Shown piece by piece: positions 32,425-40,356 of a DNA stretch of 64,000 nt. Source of the DNA: Haloglomus salinum (lineage in GTDB: Archaea > Halobacteriota > Halobacteria > Halobacteriales > Haloarculaceae); the NCBI RefSeq assembly GCF_024298825.1, contig NZ_CP101153.1:3844001-3908000 (forward strand), read 5' to 3'. How positions within the stretch are numbered: position 1 is the stretch's first letter; every line of letters begins with the position of its first letter. The notes under the pieces were generated by a model. It saw only the letters and a program-made list of their open reading frames with translations. It ran no database searches and had not been told where the DNA came from. Position numbers and translations under genes: made by a program.

Positions 32425-33771
32425 TCACTCGTGGTCGGCGAGCGTCCGCATCCGCTCGGGCAGGTCCACGCCGTCGTCCGCGAGCGACCGGGCCCGGAGC
32501 CGGTAGTAGCCGTAGCCCACCGCCGCCCAGCCGAGGAACAAGCCCATCATCCACGGGAGGCGGAGCGTCGTGACGACGATGAGCACCAGCGACGTCAGCG
32601 CCGTCAGGACGGCGACGGCCTTGAGCGCGCGCGGCGGGAGCTGGAAGCCGGCGGTCTCGTAGCGCCGGGGGAACCGCTGGGGGAGCTTCCAGAGCGCGAC
32701 GGCGTTCACCGTCGCCCCCGAGAGCACGGACAGGGCCAGCCAGACCGAGAGGACGACCGGGCTGGGGGCCACCGGCGCGAACAGGAGTGGCGGGATACCC
32801 AGCACGAGGAGAGCGATGCTGGGCGTCCCGAAGCGCGGGTCGATGCGGGCGATGACCGAGGGGAATACGTCGTCGCGTGCGGCGCGCATCAGGGCCCGGG
32901 AGAAGCCGGTGTAGGTCGTGCTGATGGACGTGAGCGCGCCGATGACCGCTCCGGCGGCGACCACGGGCACCAGCGCGGCCGGCAGGAAGGTCCGCGAGGC
33001 GGCCACCACCGCGGCGTCGGCGGCGCCCAGCTCCTGCCAGTCCATCACGCCCACGAGGACGACGACCAGCAGCACGAACAGCGTCAGCGCGATGAGCGCG
33101 CTGTAGAGGAGGACCCGCGGGATGGTCCGGACCGGGTCGTCCAGCTCCTCCCCGAGGTCGACGATGAGGCTGAACCCGCGAAGCGGGAAGTACAGCGAGA
33201 CGACGGCCAGCGCGAACGGGCCGACACCGTTCGGGAGGAACGGGGTGTAGTTCCCCGGGTCGATGGCCACCGCGCCCGGAACGATGAACAGGACCATGCT
33301 CGCGAGCAACAGCACGACCAGGGTGAGCTGGACCCGCGCGACGGGCCGGATGCCGACGATGTTCAGCCCCAGGAACGGCACGAGGATGACGTAGATGAGC
33401 GCGAGTTCCGGGATGTCGGTGAAGACGCCGACGTACTCGGCGAAGCCGACCCCGATGAACAGCAGGCCGGCCCAGACGCCCGGAACGACCAGCCACGGGA
33501 TGAGAAAACCGGCGTACGGGTGGACCAGCCGCGAGCCGTAGACGTAGTTCCCGCCGGCGACGGGGATGGCGCTCCCGAGCTGGAGCGTCGTCAGGATGCC
33601 GAACGCGAGCGGAACCGCCGCCAGCAGGATGCCGATGGCGACGGCGGGCCCAGCCTGCCCCGCCAGCGGCCCCGGGAGGACGAAGATGCTCACGCCGATG
33701 ACGTTGCCCACGAGCAGTGCCGTGGCCTCCGTGACGCCGATGGAGCCGGTGAGCTGGTCGGTCCGGCTCAT
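32425..33771 (-). CDS. APC-family amino acid permease
   Basis: A 448-aa transporter with about 12 membrane helices. The N-terminus has the APC signature GVTEATALLVGNVIGVSIF in helix 1, followed by PVAGGNYVYGSRL near helix 3. The later loop RDDVFPSVIARIDPRFGTP is also typical. It probably imports an amino acid or polyamine by cation coupling; the substrate is not evident. The ATG at 33771 gives a normal short N-terminus; longer frames upstream are Arg-rich shadow sequence. Confidence 0.85.
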   Translation of the reverse strand: MSRTDQLTGSIGVTEATALLVGNVIGVSIFVLPGPLAGQAGPAVAIGILLAAVPLAFGILTTLQLGSAIPVAGGNYVYGSRLVHPYAGFLIPWLVVPGVWAGLLFIGVGFAEYVGVFTDIPELALIYVILVPFLGLNIVGIRPVARVQLTLVVLLLASMVLFIVPGAVAIDPGNYTPFLPNGVGPFALAVVSLYFPLRGFSLIVDLGEELDDPVRTIPRVLLYSALIALTLFVLLVVVLVGVMDWQELGAADAAVVAASRTFLPAALVPVVAAGAVIGALTSISTTYTGFSRALMRAARDDVFPSVIARIDPRFGTPSIALLVLGIPPLLFAPVAPSPVVLSVWLALSVLSGATVNAVALWKLPQRFPRRYETAGFQLPPRALKAVAVLTALTSLVLIVVTTLRLPWMMGLFLGWAAVGYGYYRLRARSLADDGVDLPERMRTLADHE

Positions 33772-34063
33772 CTGCCCGTGTTCCGCGGCGAGTACGTTCG
33801 GGCCTGCGGTCCGTGTGTGACGATGCGCTCGAAGACAACGGCGTCCCCGGTGAACCGGTCGAGTGTCGGTGCCCTCGGCGCCTCGTGCCCACACACACCT
33901 GGTCGGCCGGCCCGCAATGAGCCGATATCGCTGTAGGGTACGTTCACAGCTACCGAGTGGCACAGTACGGGTTAAAATCTCGGGTCCCGGGTCCACCTGC
34001 ACTCCAGCACCGCTGGAACGGCGATGCTGGCGTGACTGCCCGGTCCTGGTCCCGCGGGTGACC
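33772..34063. other. Intergenic stretch without a recognisable gene
   Basis: About 290 bp between the DGGGP synthase stop and the permease start. It should contain the permease promoter. I see no RNA gene, repeat or convincing small frame. Confidence 0.5.
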
Positions 34064-34930
34064 CTACACCACCACGACCGCACGCCCCACCACGAACGAG
34101 GCCATCGCGAGGAACATCCCGTACTTCAGCCGCGACTGGCCCGCGGTCGCGTCCGAGAACGACTCGTAGGCGGCGTAGGCCATCACCGCGTCCGCCGGGA
34201 GCACGAGCACCAGATACGCGGCGCCGAACGTCCCCGTCACGTAGGGCAGCGGACTCGCGAGCACCGCCAGCCCCAGTGCGGCGGCCGCCACGACCAGCGA
34301 CCGGCGCTCCCCGACGGCGATGGGCAGCGTGTTCAGCCCCTCCTCACGGTCGCCGGCGATATCCTCCACGTCCTTGACGACCTCGCGCGCGAACGTCGAG
34401 AGCGCAGCCAGCGCGAACAGCACGCCCGCCGTCGAGAGATCACCGCCGACAGCCGCGCCGCCGAACAGGAACGTCGAGCCGCCCAGATACGCGACCACGA
34501 GGTTCCCGACCCCGGGCAGGCCCTTGAACAGCTCCGTGTACGCCACCAGCGCCACGAGGTTGAACAGCGCGATGCCGATGGCGAGCAGGGGCAAGAGGAG
34601 CGTCAGCCCGACGGCGAGGCCGAACAGGCCCACCGAGAACGCGAGCGCCCCACGCGGCGAGACGGCACCCCGCGGAATGGGACGCTCGGGGGCGTTGATG
34701 CGGTCGATATCGCGGTCGAAGTAGTCGTTGATGGCGTTCCCGCCACCGACGGCCAGGACGGTCGCGAGGACGGCCGCAGCGGCCCGGACTTCGGGCGCGG
34801 TGTCGAGCACGAGCCCGCCGTTCGGCCCAGCGAGGCCGGCGACGAACGCACCGATGAACGTGAGGACACCCGACGCGACGGCGTTCCCCGGCCGCGTGAG
34901 TTCGAGCAGGCCCTGGGCTGTCTCGCGCAT
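34064..34930 (-). CDS. UbiA-type digeranylgeranylglyceryl phosphate synthase
   Basis: A 288-aa integral membrane prenyltransferase with about 8-9 helices. The first Asp-rich motif is NAINDYFDRDIDRINAPERP, with the PIPRG extension characteristic of archaeal (S)-2,3-di-O-geranylgeranylglyceryl phosphate synthase. The second is REVVKDVEDIAGDREEG. It adds the second geranylgeranyl chain in archaeal ether lipid synthesis. It is the last complete host gene before the mobile element. Confidence 0.88.
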   Translation of the reverse strand: MRETAQGLLELTRPGNAVASGVLTFIGAFVAGLAGPNGGLVLDTAPEVRAAAAVLATVLAVGGGNAINDYFDRDIDRINAPERPIPRGAVSPRGALAFSVGLFGLAVGLTLLLPLLAIGIALFNLVALVAYTELFKGLPGVGNLVVAYLGGSTFLFGGAAVGGDLSTAGVLFALAALSTFAREVVKDVEDIAGDREEGLNTLPIAVGERRSLVVAAAALGLAVLASPLPYVTGTFGAAYLVLVLPADAVMAYAAYESFSDATAGQSRLKYGMFLAMASFVVGRAVVVV

Positions 34931-35045
34931 ACCCGTCGGCTGTCGGGGTCGAAGCATAAACGGCGTGGAACGGCAGGGCCGCGCTCGCGAGCCGGCCGCG
35001 GGGTATGGACAGAATTATGTCCGGGAGGGCGCTTCGCTTCGATGA

Positions 35046-35100
35046 GGGGCCTTAGCTCAGCTCGGACAGAGTGCGTGGCTTCGGACCACGTTGCCGGGTT
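35046..35100 (+). tRNA. Truncated tRNA-Arg(TCG), left attachment site of the element
   Basis: GGGGCCT (35046-35052) is the 5' acceptor strand, GCTC/GAGT the D stem, and CGTGG-CTTCGGA-CCACG (35074-35090) a perfect anticodon arm with anticodon TCG. After TTGCCGGGTT the sequence departs from any T arm, and no AGGCCCC acceptor partner follows. The gene is therefore broken inside the T arm, most simply by integration of the element that starts here. The missing 3' part, or a complete copy, should lie at the far end of the element. Confidence 0.75.
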
Positions 35101-35173
35101 GATGCCGCCGCCGTGTCCGGGATTTTCGGCTGGATTCCGTCGAGAAACAGACTTCGGAAAGCAGGACTACACG

Positions 35174-35190
35174 GTATTAACCGTTAATAC
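35174..35190. repeat. Element palindrome 1 (GTATTA-ACCGT-TAATAC)
   Basis: A perfect 17-bp palindrome ending 33 bp before the recombinase ATG, where it would overlap the promoter. First of the family of at least 14 copies in the element. Confidence 0.9.
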
Positions 35191-35223
35191 CATCCGAAAG
35201 TCGTCGCGTGCCGGCACCCGAAC

Positions 35224-36312
35224 ATGACCGACACGATCCAGGACATCCCCATCTGTCCACCACAGACGGCCCAGCTACTCACGGAACGCGAGCGCATCGA
35301 CTACACGGGCCACCGCCGCGACCTCCTCGAATGGATGCTCACCCGGGGCAAGGACCCTGAAATGGCCGAGGGCTACGCACAGACGACCGTCGAGAACCGT
35401 GCCCGCTACCAAGACGGGTTCTATCGGTGGGTCTGGAACGATCGCGGCTACACGACCCAGATCACCGCTGACGACTGCGACCAGTACATCCAGGAACTGC
35501 TGCTGGCGGACCACTCGCGGTCCTACGTGGAGAACATCGCCAAGACGCTGCAGATGCTCACGCGGTGGCACCGAACCGCCGACGAGTGGGAGCCGGACTT
35601 CACCTTCAGCGGCGCTCAGCAGCCGCAACAGCCACGCGACTACCTCACTCGGGAGGAGCGTAGGGCCGTCCGAGAAGCTGCGCTGCACCTCGGCAGCGTC
35701 CCGCACTACAATGCGCTCTCGCCCGAGGAACGTGACGTCTGGAAGGTCCACCTGGCCCGCCGATTCGACAAGCCAGCCGGCCACGTCGGCCCCGACGACT
35801 TCGACCGCGCGAACGGCCACAAACTGCCGTCGCTTGTGTGGACGAGCCTGGACGCGGGTCTCCGCCCGATCGAGGTGGCGCGTGCCCGGACGTCGTGGGT
35901 GGACGTGTCGAATGCCGTCCTCCGGATCCCAGCCGAGGACAGCAGCAAGAATACCGACAACTGGCGGGTGTCCGTCCGGACGGAGACGGCCGAATTCCTG
36001 GCAGCATGGCTCGACGAGCGATCGCTCTACCCGAAGTACGACGACACGGACCAGCTCTGGCTCACCCGGCACAACAACCCGTACGAGAGCCACGCGCTCG
36101 CCTACGTGATGGACAACCTCTGCGAGGAGGCGGAGATCGACCGTGACCTCTCCTGGTATGCGATTCGACACAGCGTCGGCACGTACATGACCCGCGAAGA
36201 GGGGTTAGCCGCGGCACAGGCCCAATTACGCCACCAGAGCCCGCGCACGACGATGAAGTACGACCAGACGCCCGTCGAGGACCGCCGGGATGCCCTCGAC
36301 CGGATGGGCTAA
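35224..36312 (+). CDS. Tyrosine recombinase (integrase)
   Basis: A 362-aa XerC/D-type integrase. The N-terminal SAM-like core-binding domain spans about 25-130 and the catalytic domain about 140-355. Candidate catalytic residues are R214 (LDAGLRPIEVAR), K242, R315 in YAIRHS (a Tyr replaces the usual first His of HxxR), H337 in LRHQSPRTT and nucleophile Y346. It lies 120 bp inside the broken tRNA-Arg, as expected for the enzyme that inserted this element. A copy of the 17-bp palindrome lies in its promoter region. Confidence 0.92.
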   Translation: MTDTIQDIPICPPQTAQLLTERERIDYTGHRRDLLEWMLTRGKDPEMAEGYAQTTVENRARYQDGFYRWVWNDRGYTTQITADDCDQYIQELLLADHSRSYVENIAKTLQMLTRWHRTADEWEPDFTFSGAQQPQQPRDYLTREERRAVREAALHLGSVPHYNALSPEERDVWKVHLARRFDKPAGHVGPDDFDRANGHKLPSLVWTSLDAGLRPIEVARARTSWVDVSNAVLRIPAEDSSKNTDNWRVSVRTETAEFLAAWLDERSLYPKYDDTDQLWLTRHNNPYESHALAYVMDNLCEEAEIDRDLSWYAIRHSVGTYMTREEGLAAAQAQLRHQSPRTTMKYDQTPVEDRRDALDRMG

Positions 36313-36539
36313 TCTCGGTCTACGAACCGGGACGACGTGACGAGATACTGGCCCGGCTCGACTTCTTCGAGGGCGTCGATTCGCTCCGCGGCTTCTGACA
36401 GGAGATTCGCGGGGAGCTCGATATCCTCCGGCCGCCAGATCACCTCATTGACACCGAATTCCTCTTCGGCTTTGCGCCAGATCTCTTGTTGCAGCGGCGG
36501 CAGGTCTTGGTACGCGTACTTCAGGATCGGCTCGTCCAT
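36309..36539 (-). CDS. Small acidic protein of unknown function
   Basis: A 76-aa acidic protein, convergent with the integrase and overlapping its end by 4 bp. Its helices (LPPLQQEIWRKAEEEFG, LSEAAERIDALEEV) could form a small helical bundle. Its start is preceded by only 4 bp and then a perfect 18-bp AT-rich palindrome, so it could be autoregulated. Function not recognised. Confidence 0.6.
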   Translation of the reverse strand: MDEPILKYAYQDLPPLQQEIWRKAEEEFGVNEVIWRPEDIELPANLLSEAAERIDALEEVEPGQYLVTSSRFVDRD

Positions 36540-36543
36540 GCAA

Positions 36544-36561
36544 ATATCAAATATTTGATAT
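36544..36561. promoter_or_regulatory. 18-bp AT palindrome upstream of 36539
   Basis: ATATCAAATATTTGATAT is a perfect palindrome 4 bp upstream of the ATG on the minus strand. It differs from the GTATTA-N5-TAATAC family. An operator for the product of this gene or its neighbours is the simplest reading. Confidence 0.55.
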
Positions 36562-36589
36562 CACATAGAACCTTCCCTCGATTGGGTGG

Positions 36590-36940
36590 TTATAGCCGTC
36601 TAACGGGAACCTCTACCTGGCTCGATACGTCGTAGCTCTCATCGGGGCCAAACGTGAGTTCCACGCCATCCGTGGGGCACTCCACGTTGCTCCGACGTTC
36701 CAGGTGAGCTATTGTTGCACTTTTAGGCCGCCGGGGACCCGCAACGTATGGCTCATAGAGTTGGTATGGATCGGTATTCTGGGTGAACACCGTTGCCAGG
36801 ATGCCAGTTTGATCGGCCTGCTCCGGCTGGGCGAGCCTGATTGCCCCCTGTACCGCGGAATAGTCGTAGACTAGCACGTAGCCGAGGACGTGCCGCGTGT
36901 ACGGTGGCAAATCGTCTACGGACGCGACGACGATACTCAT
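36590..36940 (-). CDS. Element protein of unknown function
   Basis: A 116-aa protein whose ATG overlaps the stop of the upstream gene by 4 bp, showing a two-gene operon. The N-terminal half has strands (SIVVASVDDLP, VLGYVLVYDY) and the C-terminus is strand-rich (VELTFGPDESYDV). No family was recognised. Confidence 0.6.
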   Translation of the reverse strand: MSIVVASVDDLPPYTRHVLGYVLVYDYSAVQGAIRLAQPEQADQTGILATVFTQNTDPYQLYEPYVAGPRRPKSATIAHLERRSNVECPTDGVELTFGPDESYDVSSQVEVPVRRL

Positions 36941-37347
36941 TGGTCCTCCATCGTCAGTTCCTTCGGGTCAAATTCGAGCTCCTTCCGGAGGTTGATGGCG
37001 TCGCTTTCGGCCCAGAACCGTATCTTGGGATCTTCGGGCGGCGAAGGGACCCGCAGCCATTCTTCTTGTCCGTCTGGATCCCGCACGTAGGCGTAGAGTG
37101 TTGGTGCGTCCGCGTATTCGATGGTGCCAACGTGATACCAGACGTCGGGGTCGAATTCCCTGTCGGTGACGAACTTCTTTCCGCCGACGCGAACGATCCC
37201 CTCGGGGTTCAACGCCTTGTGCGCCACCTGCGACAGGATATTAACCGCGACTGGTGCAGGGGCATCCCTTCCTGGTGGCGAGACGGACTTGTCTGTCATG
37301 TCGATACGCGATGCTATTTGGTCGGTAGCGGGCTTCTCTTCTGTCAT
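36937..37347 (-). CDS. Element protein of unknown function
   Basis: A 136-aa soluble acidic protein, first gene of the 37347-36590 operon. It has a flexible N-terminus (Pro/Asp-rich, 1-32) and then strand-rich sequence such as VWYHVGTIEYADAPTLYAYV. The palindrome at 37412-37428 is 65 bp upstream of the start. No family was recognised. Confidence 0.6.
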   Translation of the reverse strand: MTEEKPATDQIASRIDMTDKSVSPPGRDAPAPVAVNILSQVAHKALNPEGIVRVGGKKFVTDREFDPDVWYHVGTIEYADAPTLYAYVRDPDGQEEWLRVPSPPEDPKIRFWAESDAINLRKELEFDPKELTMEDQ

Positions 37348-37411
37348 AGTTCGAGACGCACTCCTATCTCGGGGACGAGTAATACTTAAGCAGATATCTT
37401 AGGCTAAAATC

Positions 37412-37428
37412 GTATTAATCACTAATAC
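37412..37428. repeat. Element palindrome 2 (GTATTA-ATCAC-TAATAC)
   Basis: Invariant arms with a non-standard centre. It lies upstream of the 37347 operon and contains the TAG stop of the mini-ORF at 37551. The left flank read outward is GATTTT, as at three other copies. Confidence 0.9.
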
Positions 37429-37551
37429 CATAGAGACAACCTCACAAGTTTAAGTAGTTCCAGAAATGGTCCACCATCCGCCAAGTTGTAGACCGCGTCA
37501 ACGACCTGTTTGAGCTCGTCGGGTGTGACCCCCCGCTTCGAGTGCTGGCAT
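37416..37551 (-). pseudogene. Frameshifted mini-ORF between two palindromes
   Basis: An ATG at 37551 begins one base after the palindrome at 37553. After six codons (MPALEA) a run of six G leads into a frame that stops early. Dropping one G would continue as GVTPDELKQVVDAVYNLADG and on to a TAG inside the palindrome at 37412, giving about 42 residues. The product looks like a small helical protein. It is either a decayed gene or a homopolymer sequencing error. Confidence 0.4.
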
Positions 37552-37552
37552 G

Positions 37553-37569
37553 GTATTAACCGTTAATAC
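37553..37569. repeat. Element palindrome 3 (GTATTA-ACCGT-TAATAC)
   Basis: A perfect copy. The TAA stop of the gene at 37790 lies inside it (37565-37563), and the mini-ORF ATG lies one base beyond its other end. Confidence 0.92.
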
Positions 37570-37790
37570 GTCTGGAGTTTGGATTGGCGGACCATGTAGT
37601 CCGTGTTCGTCTTGTGCAGGTACGTCATCCGTTCCGCCAACCAGTCGAGCTCTTCTCGAATCCGCTCCTCGTCAATGTCGTCGAATTCCCCAGCGACGTA
37701 GTCGAAGAGCGTCTGGTCCGTCTTGGTCTCCGGATACTCCACCACCAGCCGGTCGATTCGAGCTGCCAGGTCGGTGTGATCCAACGCCAT
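37563..37790 (-). CDS. Small acidic protein of unknown function
   Basis: A 75-aa helical acidic protein (LAARIDRLVVEYPETKTDQT, EERIREELDWLAERM). The pattern of helices resembles a small winged-helix or helical regulator, but no family was recognised. It is bracketed by palindromes: one 41 bp upstream of its ATG and one containing its stop. The start at 37790 was chosen because the extension to 37811 reaches toward the upstream palindrome without coding features. Confidence 0.6.
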   Translation of the reverse strand: MALDHTDLAARIDRLVVEYPETKTDQTLFDYVAGEFDDIDEERIREELDWLAERMTYLHKTNTDYMVRQSKLQTY

Positions 37791-37830
37791 ACGAGTGCCG
37801 CCTACCGCCAACCCATCATAGAGATTAATC

Positions 37831-37847
37831 GTATTAGCGGTTAATAC
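37831..37847. repeat. Element palindrome 4 (GTATTA-GCGGT-TAATAC)
   Basis: Lies between divergent genes (37790 leftward and 37902 rightward), 41 and 54 bp from their starts, so it could control both. Confidence 0.9.
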
Positions 37848-37901
37848 CTGGATTCCTCCGCGGTAGACACATGATGATCGTTACCTATAGGTTTCCCCAG
37901 A

Positions 37902-38294
37902 GTGACAGAAAACAAACACGAATGTCCGATTCCGGGGTGCGACTACGAGTCGGACTCGTCCCATGGGCTCCAGGTTCACAAGGGGAAGGTCCACGAACCG
38001 GAAGAGGACCCAACAGCCAGACCAATCGACGGCCATCCCGGTCGCTACGACAAGAACCCACGGACCACGACGATCGGGATCCATGACACGTCGATCTCCG
38101 GGTGGTCCTACGACGAGCTCCACGTCCAGATCCGGTACGAGACAGCCCGCCGGAACATGGTGGAGGGGATTCGGCTGGAGAACCAGGCACCGGACTCCAA
38201 CGTCAGTCCGTCCGCCGTTCTGATTCCCGACTCGTTGACGGAAGACGTCCTCCGGTCCATCGCTAACGCCGAAGCCGAGGTGGGCCTTGAGTGA
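37902..38294 (+). CDS. C2H2-type zinc finger protein
   Basis: A 130-aa protein starting at a GTG. A single C2H2-like finger is at the N-terminus (HECPIPGCDYESDSS then HGLQVHKGKVH, residues 7-31). The remainder is a hydrophilic domain with a helix near ELHVQIRYETARRNM. It is the first gene of a six-to-seven gene rightward operon with overlapping starts. A DNA-binding regulator or packaging factor is possible. It is one candidate binder of the palindrome at 37831. Confidence 0.7.
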   Translation: MTENKHECPIPGCDYESDSSHGLQVHKGKVHEPEEDPTARPIDGHPGRYDKNPRTTTIGIHDTSISGWSYDELHVQIRYETARRNMVEGIRLENQAPDSNVSPSAVLIPDSLTEDVLRSIANAEAEVGLE

Positions 38295-40162
38295 GCCTCA
38301 CAACGGACTGCGGGTGTGACGAGAACCTCGAGGCCGAGCTCCAAGCCAAACAAGACGCCGGCGAGGAACTGACGGCGGACGAACGCGAATTCATGCAGCA
38401 GGGCAAGGACGCCCTCCCAACATTCGGCCCAACCGACTACCAGGCGTTCGGGCCGCTCTCGTCGTATGATGGGACGCACTGCGCGTTCTGTTTCTGGGTG
38501 GGGATACTCTCCTCGCTCTTCGTTGGGGCGGCCCTCGCCGCTGCTGGCCACCTTGCTGGGCTCCCTGGCGGGGTGGTGCCGGGCGTGGGCCTCGGGGTTG
38601 TATTGGTCGTCGCTGTGCTCTACTTCGGCCACCTCCCGGTGGTGGGGCCGAACGTGGGGCCGGTGGTCGAACGAGCACTCGCAACAGTCGGCATCTACCC
38701 GACAGCCAAAGCCAAACAACGCTACATGTCAGAGGATACAACAGCCGAGACGGAGAACGAATCGGACGACAACTCAGGTATTTTCGGTCGCGCGCTTAAC
38801 ACGATACAACAGGCCAATACCCCAGGATCATCAGATACCGAACCCGAGACCAACGGCCACGACAAGAACATCAACGTCGACGCGATCCGCGAAGAAGAAC
38901 AGGCCAAGGTCAAGGCCCGACAGAAAGAGCAGGAAGCCCAGTCCCTCAAAGAGGAGAAGGAGTCCTGGAAAGAAGAAGCGCAGCAGAAGGAAGAACGGAT
39001 CAAGGAACTGAAACAGCAGAACCAGGAAGTCCGTGAGCAATACCGGTTGATTGCGGATCCGGATCACGCCACAGACAAGATCGATGCGTACCCGGTGATC
39101 ATCTGGAGCGAGGACGGCACGTCTGCGCTCGGACTCTACTACTACACGGGCACGGTCGAGCTCGACGCGAACAAGATGGACCAGGAGTACCAGGACGGCG
39201 TCTACGCGATCGTCGTTCCACCGGCCGAGATCGGGCAACTCGGAAACCTCCCGGATACCATCGTCACGCAGAGCACCGTTGAGCAGTTCGAGGACTACCT
39301 CTATCCGGATCCCCGGAAGGTGACGGTTCCCCCGCAACACGTCGACCCTGGGAAGCCGGCCGCCAACATCTCCTACGAGTATCAGGAGGTGGAGGACGGT
39401 CGAATGCGGGTCCCCCTCCAACACGAGAGCGCCCCAACGATCTTCTTCAACTCGGCGAAGGGGATCCGGGAGGAGCGGAACAACAACCACAATTTCAATC
39501 GGGAGGACGGCGGCGAGCCGATGTACATCGGCCGGTACACGATCGACGGGAAGCTCTTGCCGGCGTGGTGGGACCCGAACGGGTTCGAGAGTCGGAATGA
39601 GCTCCGGGAATCGGTTCGGTCTCTGGAGACGGAGATTGAGAGCCTCCGGTCGTACAACGGCTACCTGGAGAACGAGCAGGAGGCGCTCCAGGAGAAGCTC
39701 CAGTCGCGGCGGGAGGACTACGAGGAACTGCTCGAACGGCTCAACGACCGGCGTGACGACCTTGGACGGGCATTGGATATGGCGGACGAGGTTTCCCACG
39801 ACCTCCAGCTCACCGAGCGGCAACTCGAACAGGCCCGCAAGGAGAAGCGCGACCTGGAAGAGCTGGCGGAGGGTGCCGCCCAGTCTCGTGACCAGGAGCG
39901 CCGCCAGCGGTTGCTGGAGGAGAACGACACGACGATGGCGGCAATCGAGGCCCAGGCCGATGTCAACGACCGGTTGATCCGGTTCTTGAACGTGGCGGAG
40001 ACGGCGAACTACGGCGATTACGACTACGACGCAATCCGGGCGGGCACGGCCGACACGGAACCGAACGAGATCCTCGATGAGGTCCTCGGGGCGAAGTCCC
40101 AGGTCAACGACCTGCTCGTCAAGGCGGCTGAGTCAGCCGTCAAGGACGGGGTGGAAGCATGA
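38291..40162 (+). CDS. Large membrane-anchored coiled-coil protein
   Basis: A 623-aa protein starting at a GTG that overlaps the previous stop. Residues about 60-85 and 95-115 are two membrane helices (VGILSSLFVGAALAAAG; VPGVGLGVVLVVAVLYF). Charged coiled coils occupy about 190-250 and 425-545, with a compact domain between (YPVIIWSEDGTSALGLYYY, QYLPEIG-type strands). The N-terminal CGCDE and CAFC cysteines are unusual in haloarchaea. The layout suggests a structural or tethering protein under the membrane. No family was recognised. Confidence 0.7.
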   Translation: MSLTTDCGCDENLEAELQAKQDAGEELTADEREFMQQGKDALPTFGPTDYQAFGPLSSYDGTHCAFCFWVGILSSLFVGAALAAAGHLAGLPGGVVPGVGLGVVLVVAVLYFGHLPVVGPNVGPVVERALATVGIYPTAKAKQRYMSEDTTAETENESDDNSGIFGRALNTIQQANTPGSSDTEPETNGHDKNINVDAIREEEQAKVKARQKEQEAQSLKEEKESWKEEAQQKEERIKELKQQNQEVREQYRLIADPDHATDKIDAYPVIIWSEDGTSALGLYYYTGTVELDANKMDQEYQDGVYAIVVPPAEIGQLGNLPDTIVTQSTVEQFEDYLYPDPRKVTVPPQHVDPGKPAANISYEYQEVEDGRMRVPLQHESAPTIFFNSAKGIREERNNNHNFNREDGGEPMYIGRYTIDGKLLPAWWDPNGFESRNELRESVRSLETEIESLRSYNGYLENEQEALQEKLQSRREDYEELLERLNDRRDDLGRALDMADEVSHDLQLTERQLEQARKEKRDLEELAEGAAQSRDQERRQRLLEENDTTMAAIEAQADVNDRLIRFLNVAETANYGDYDYDAIRAGTADTEPNEILDEVLGAKSQVNDLLVKAAESAVKDGVEA

Positions 40163-40356
40163 TCCGGTATCTGGTTGCCGGAGTCGTGGGGTTTGCCAGT
40201 GGAATCTTGTCGATTGCGTTGATGCTTGTGTGGTCCGTCCGGCTCGAAGAGAAGACGGAGGCTTGGAAGGTCTGCCAGAAGTGCGCTCAAGGCTACATGG
40301 TCGTGTACGAAGATCGTTTGGAGTGCAACCAGTGCGGGACGGAGGTGCCGAGATGA
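40159..40356 (+). CDS. Small membrane protein with zinc ribbon
   Basis: A 65-aa protein with one N-terminal membrane helix (YLVAGVVGFASGILSIALML) and a C-terminal zinc ribbon (CQKCAQGY, CNQCGTEV). ATGA overlaps join it to both neighbours, so it is translationally coupled. Probably a small accessory subunit of the same membrane complex. Confidence 0.65.
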   Translation: MIRYLVAGVVGFASGILSIALMLVWSVRLEEKTEAWKVCQKCAQGYMVVYEDRLECNQCGTEVPR

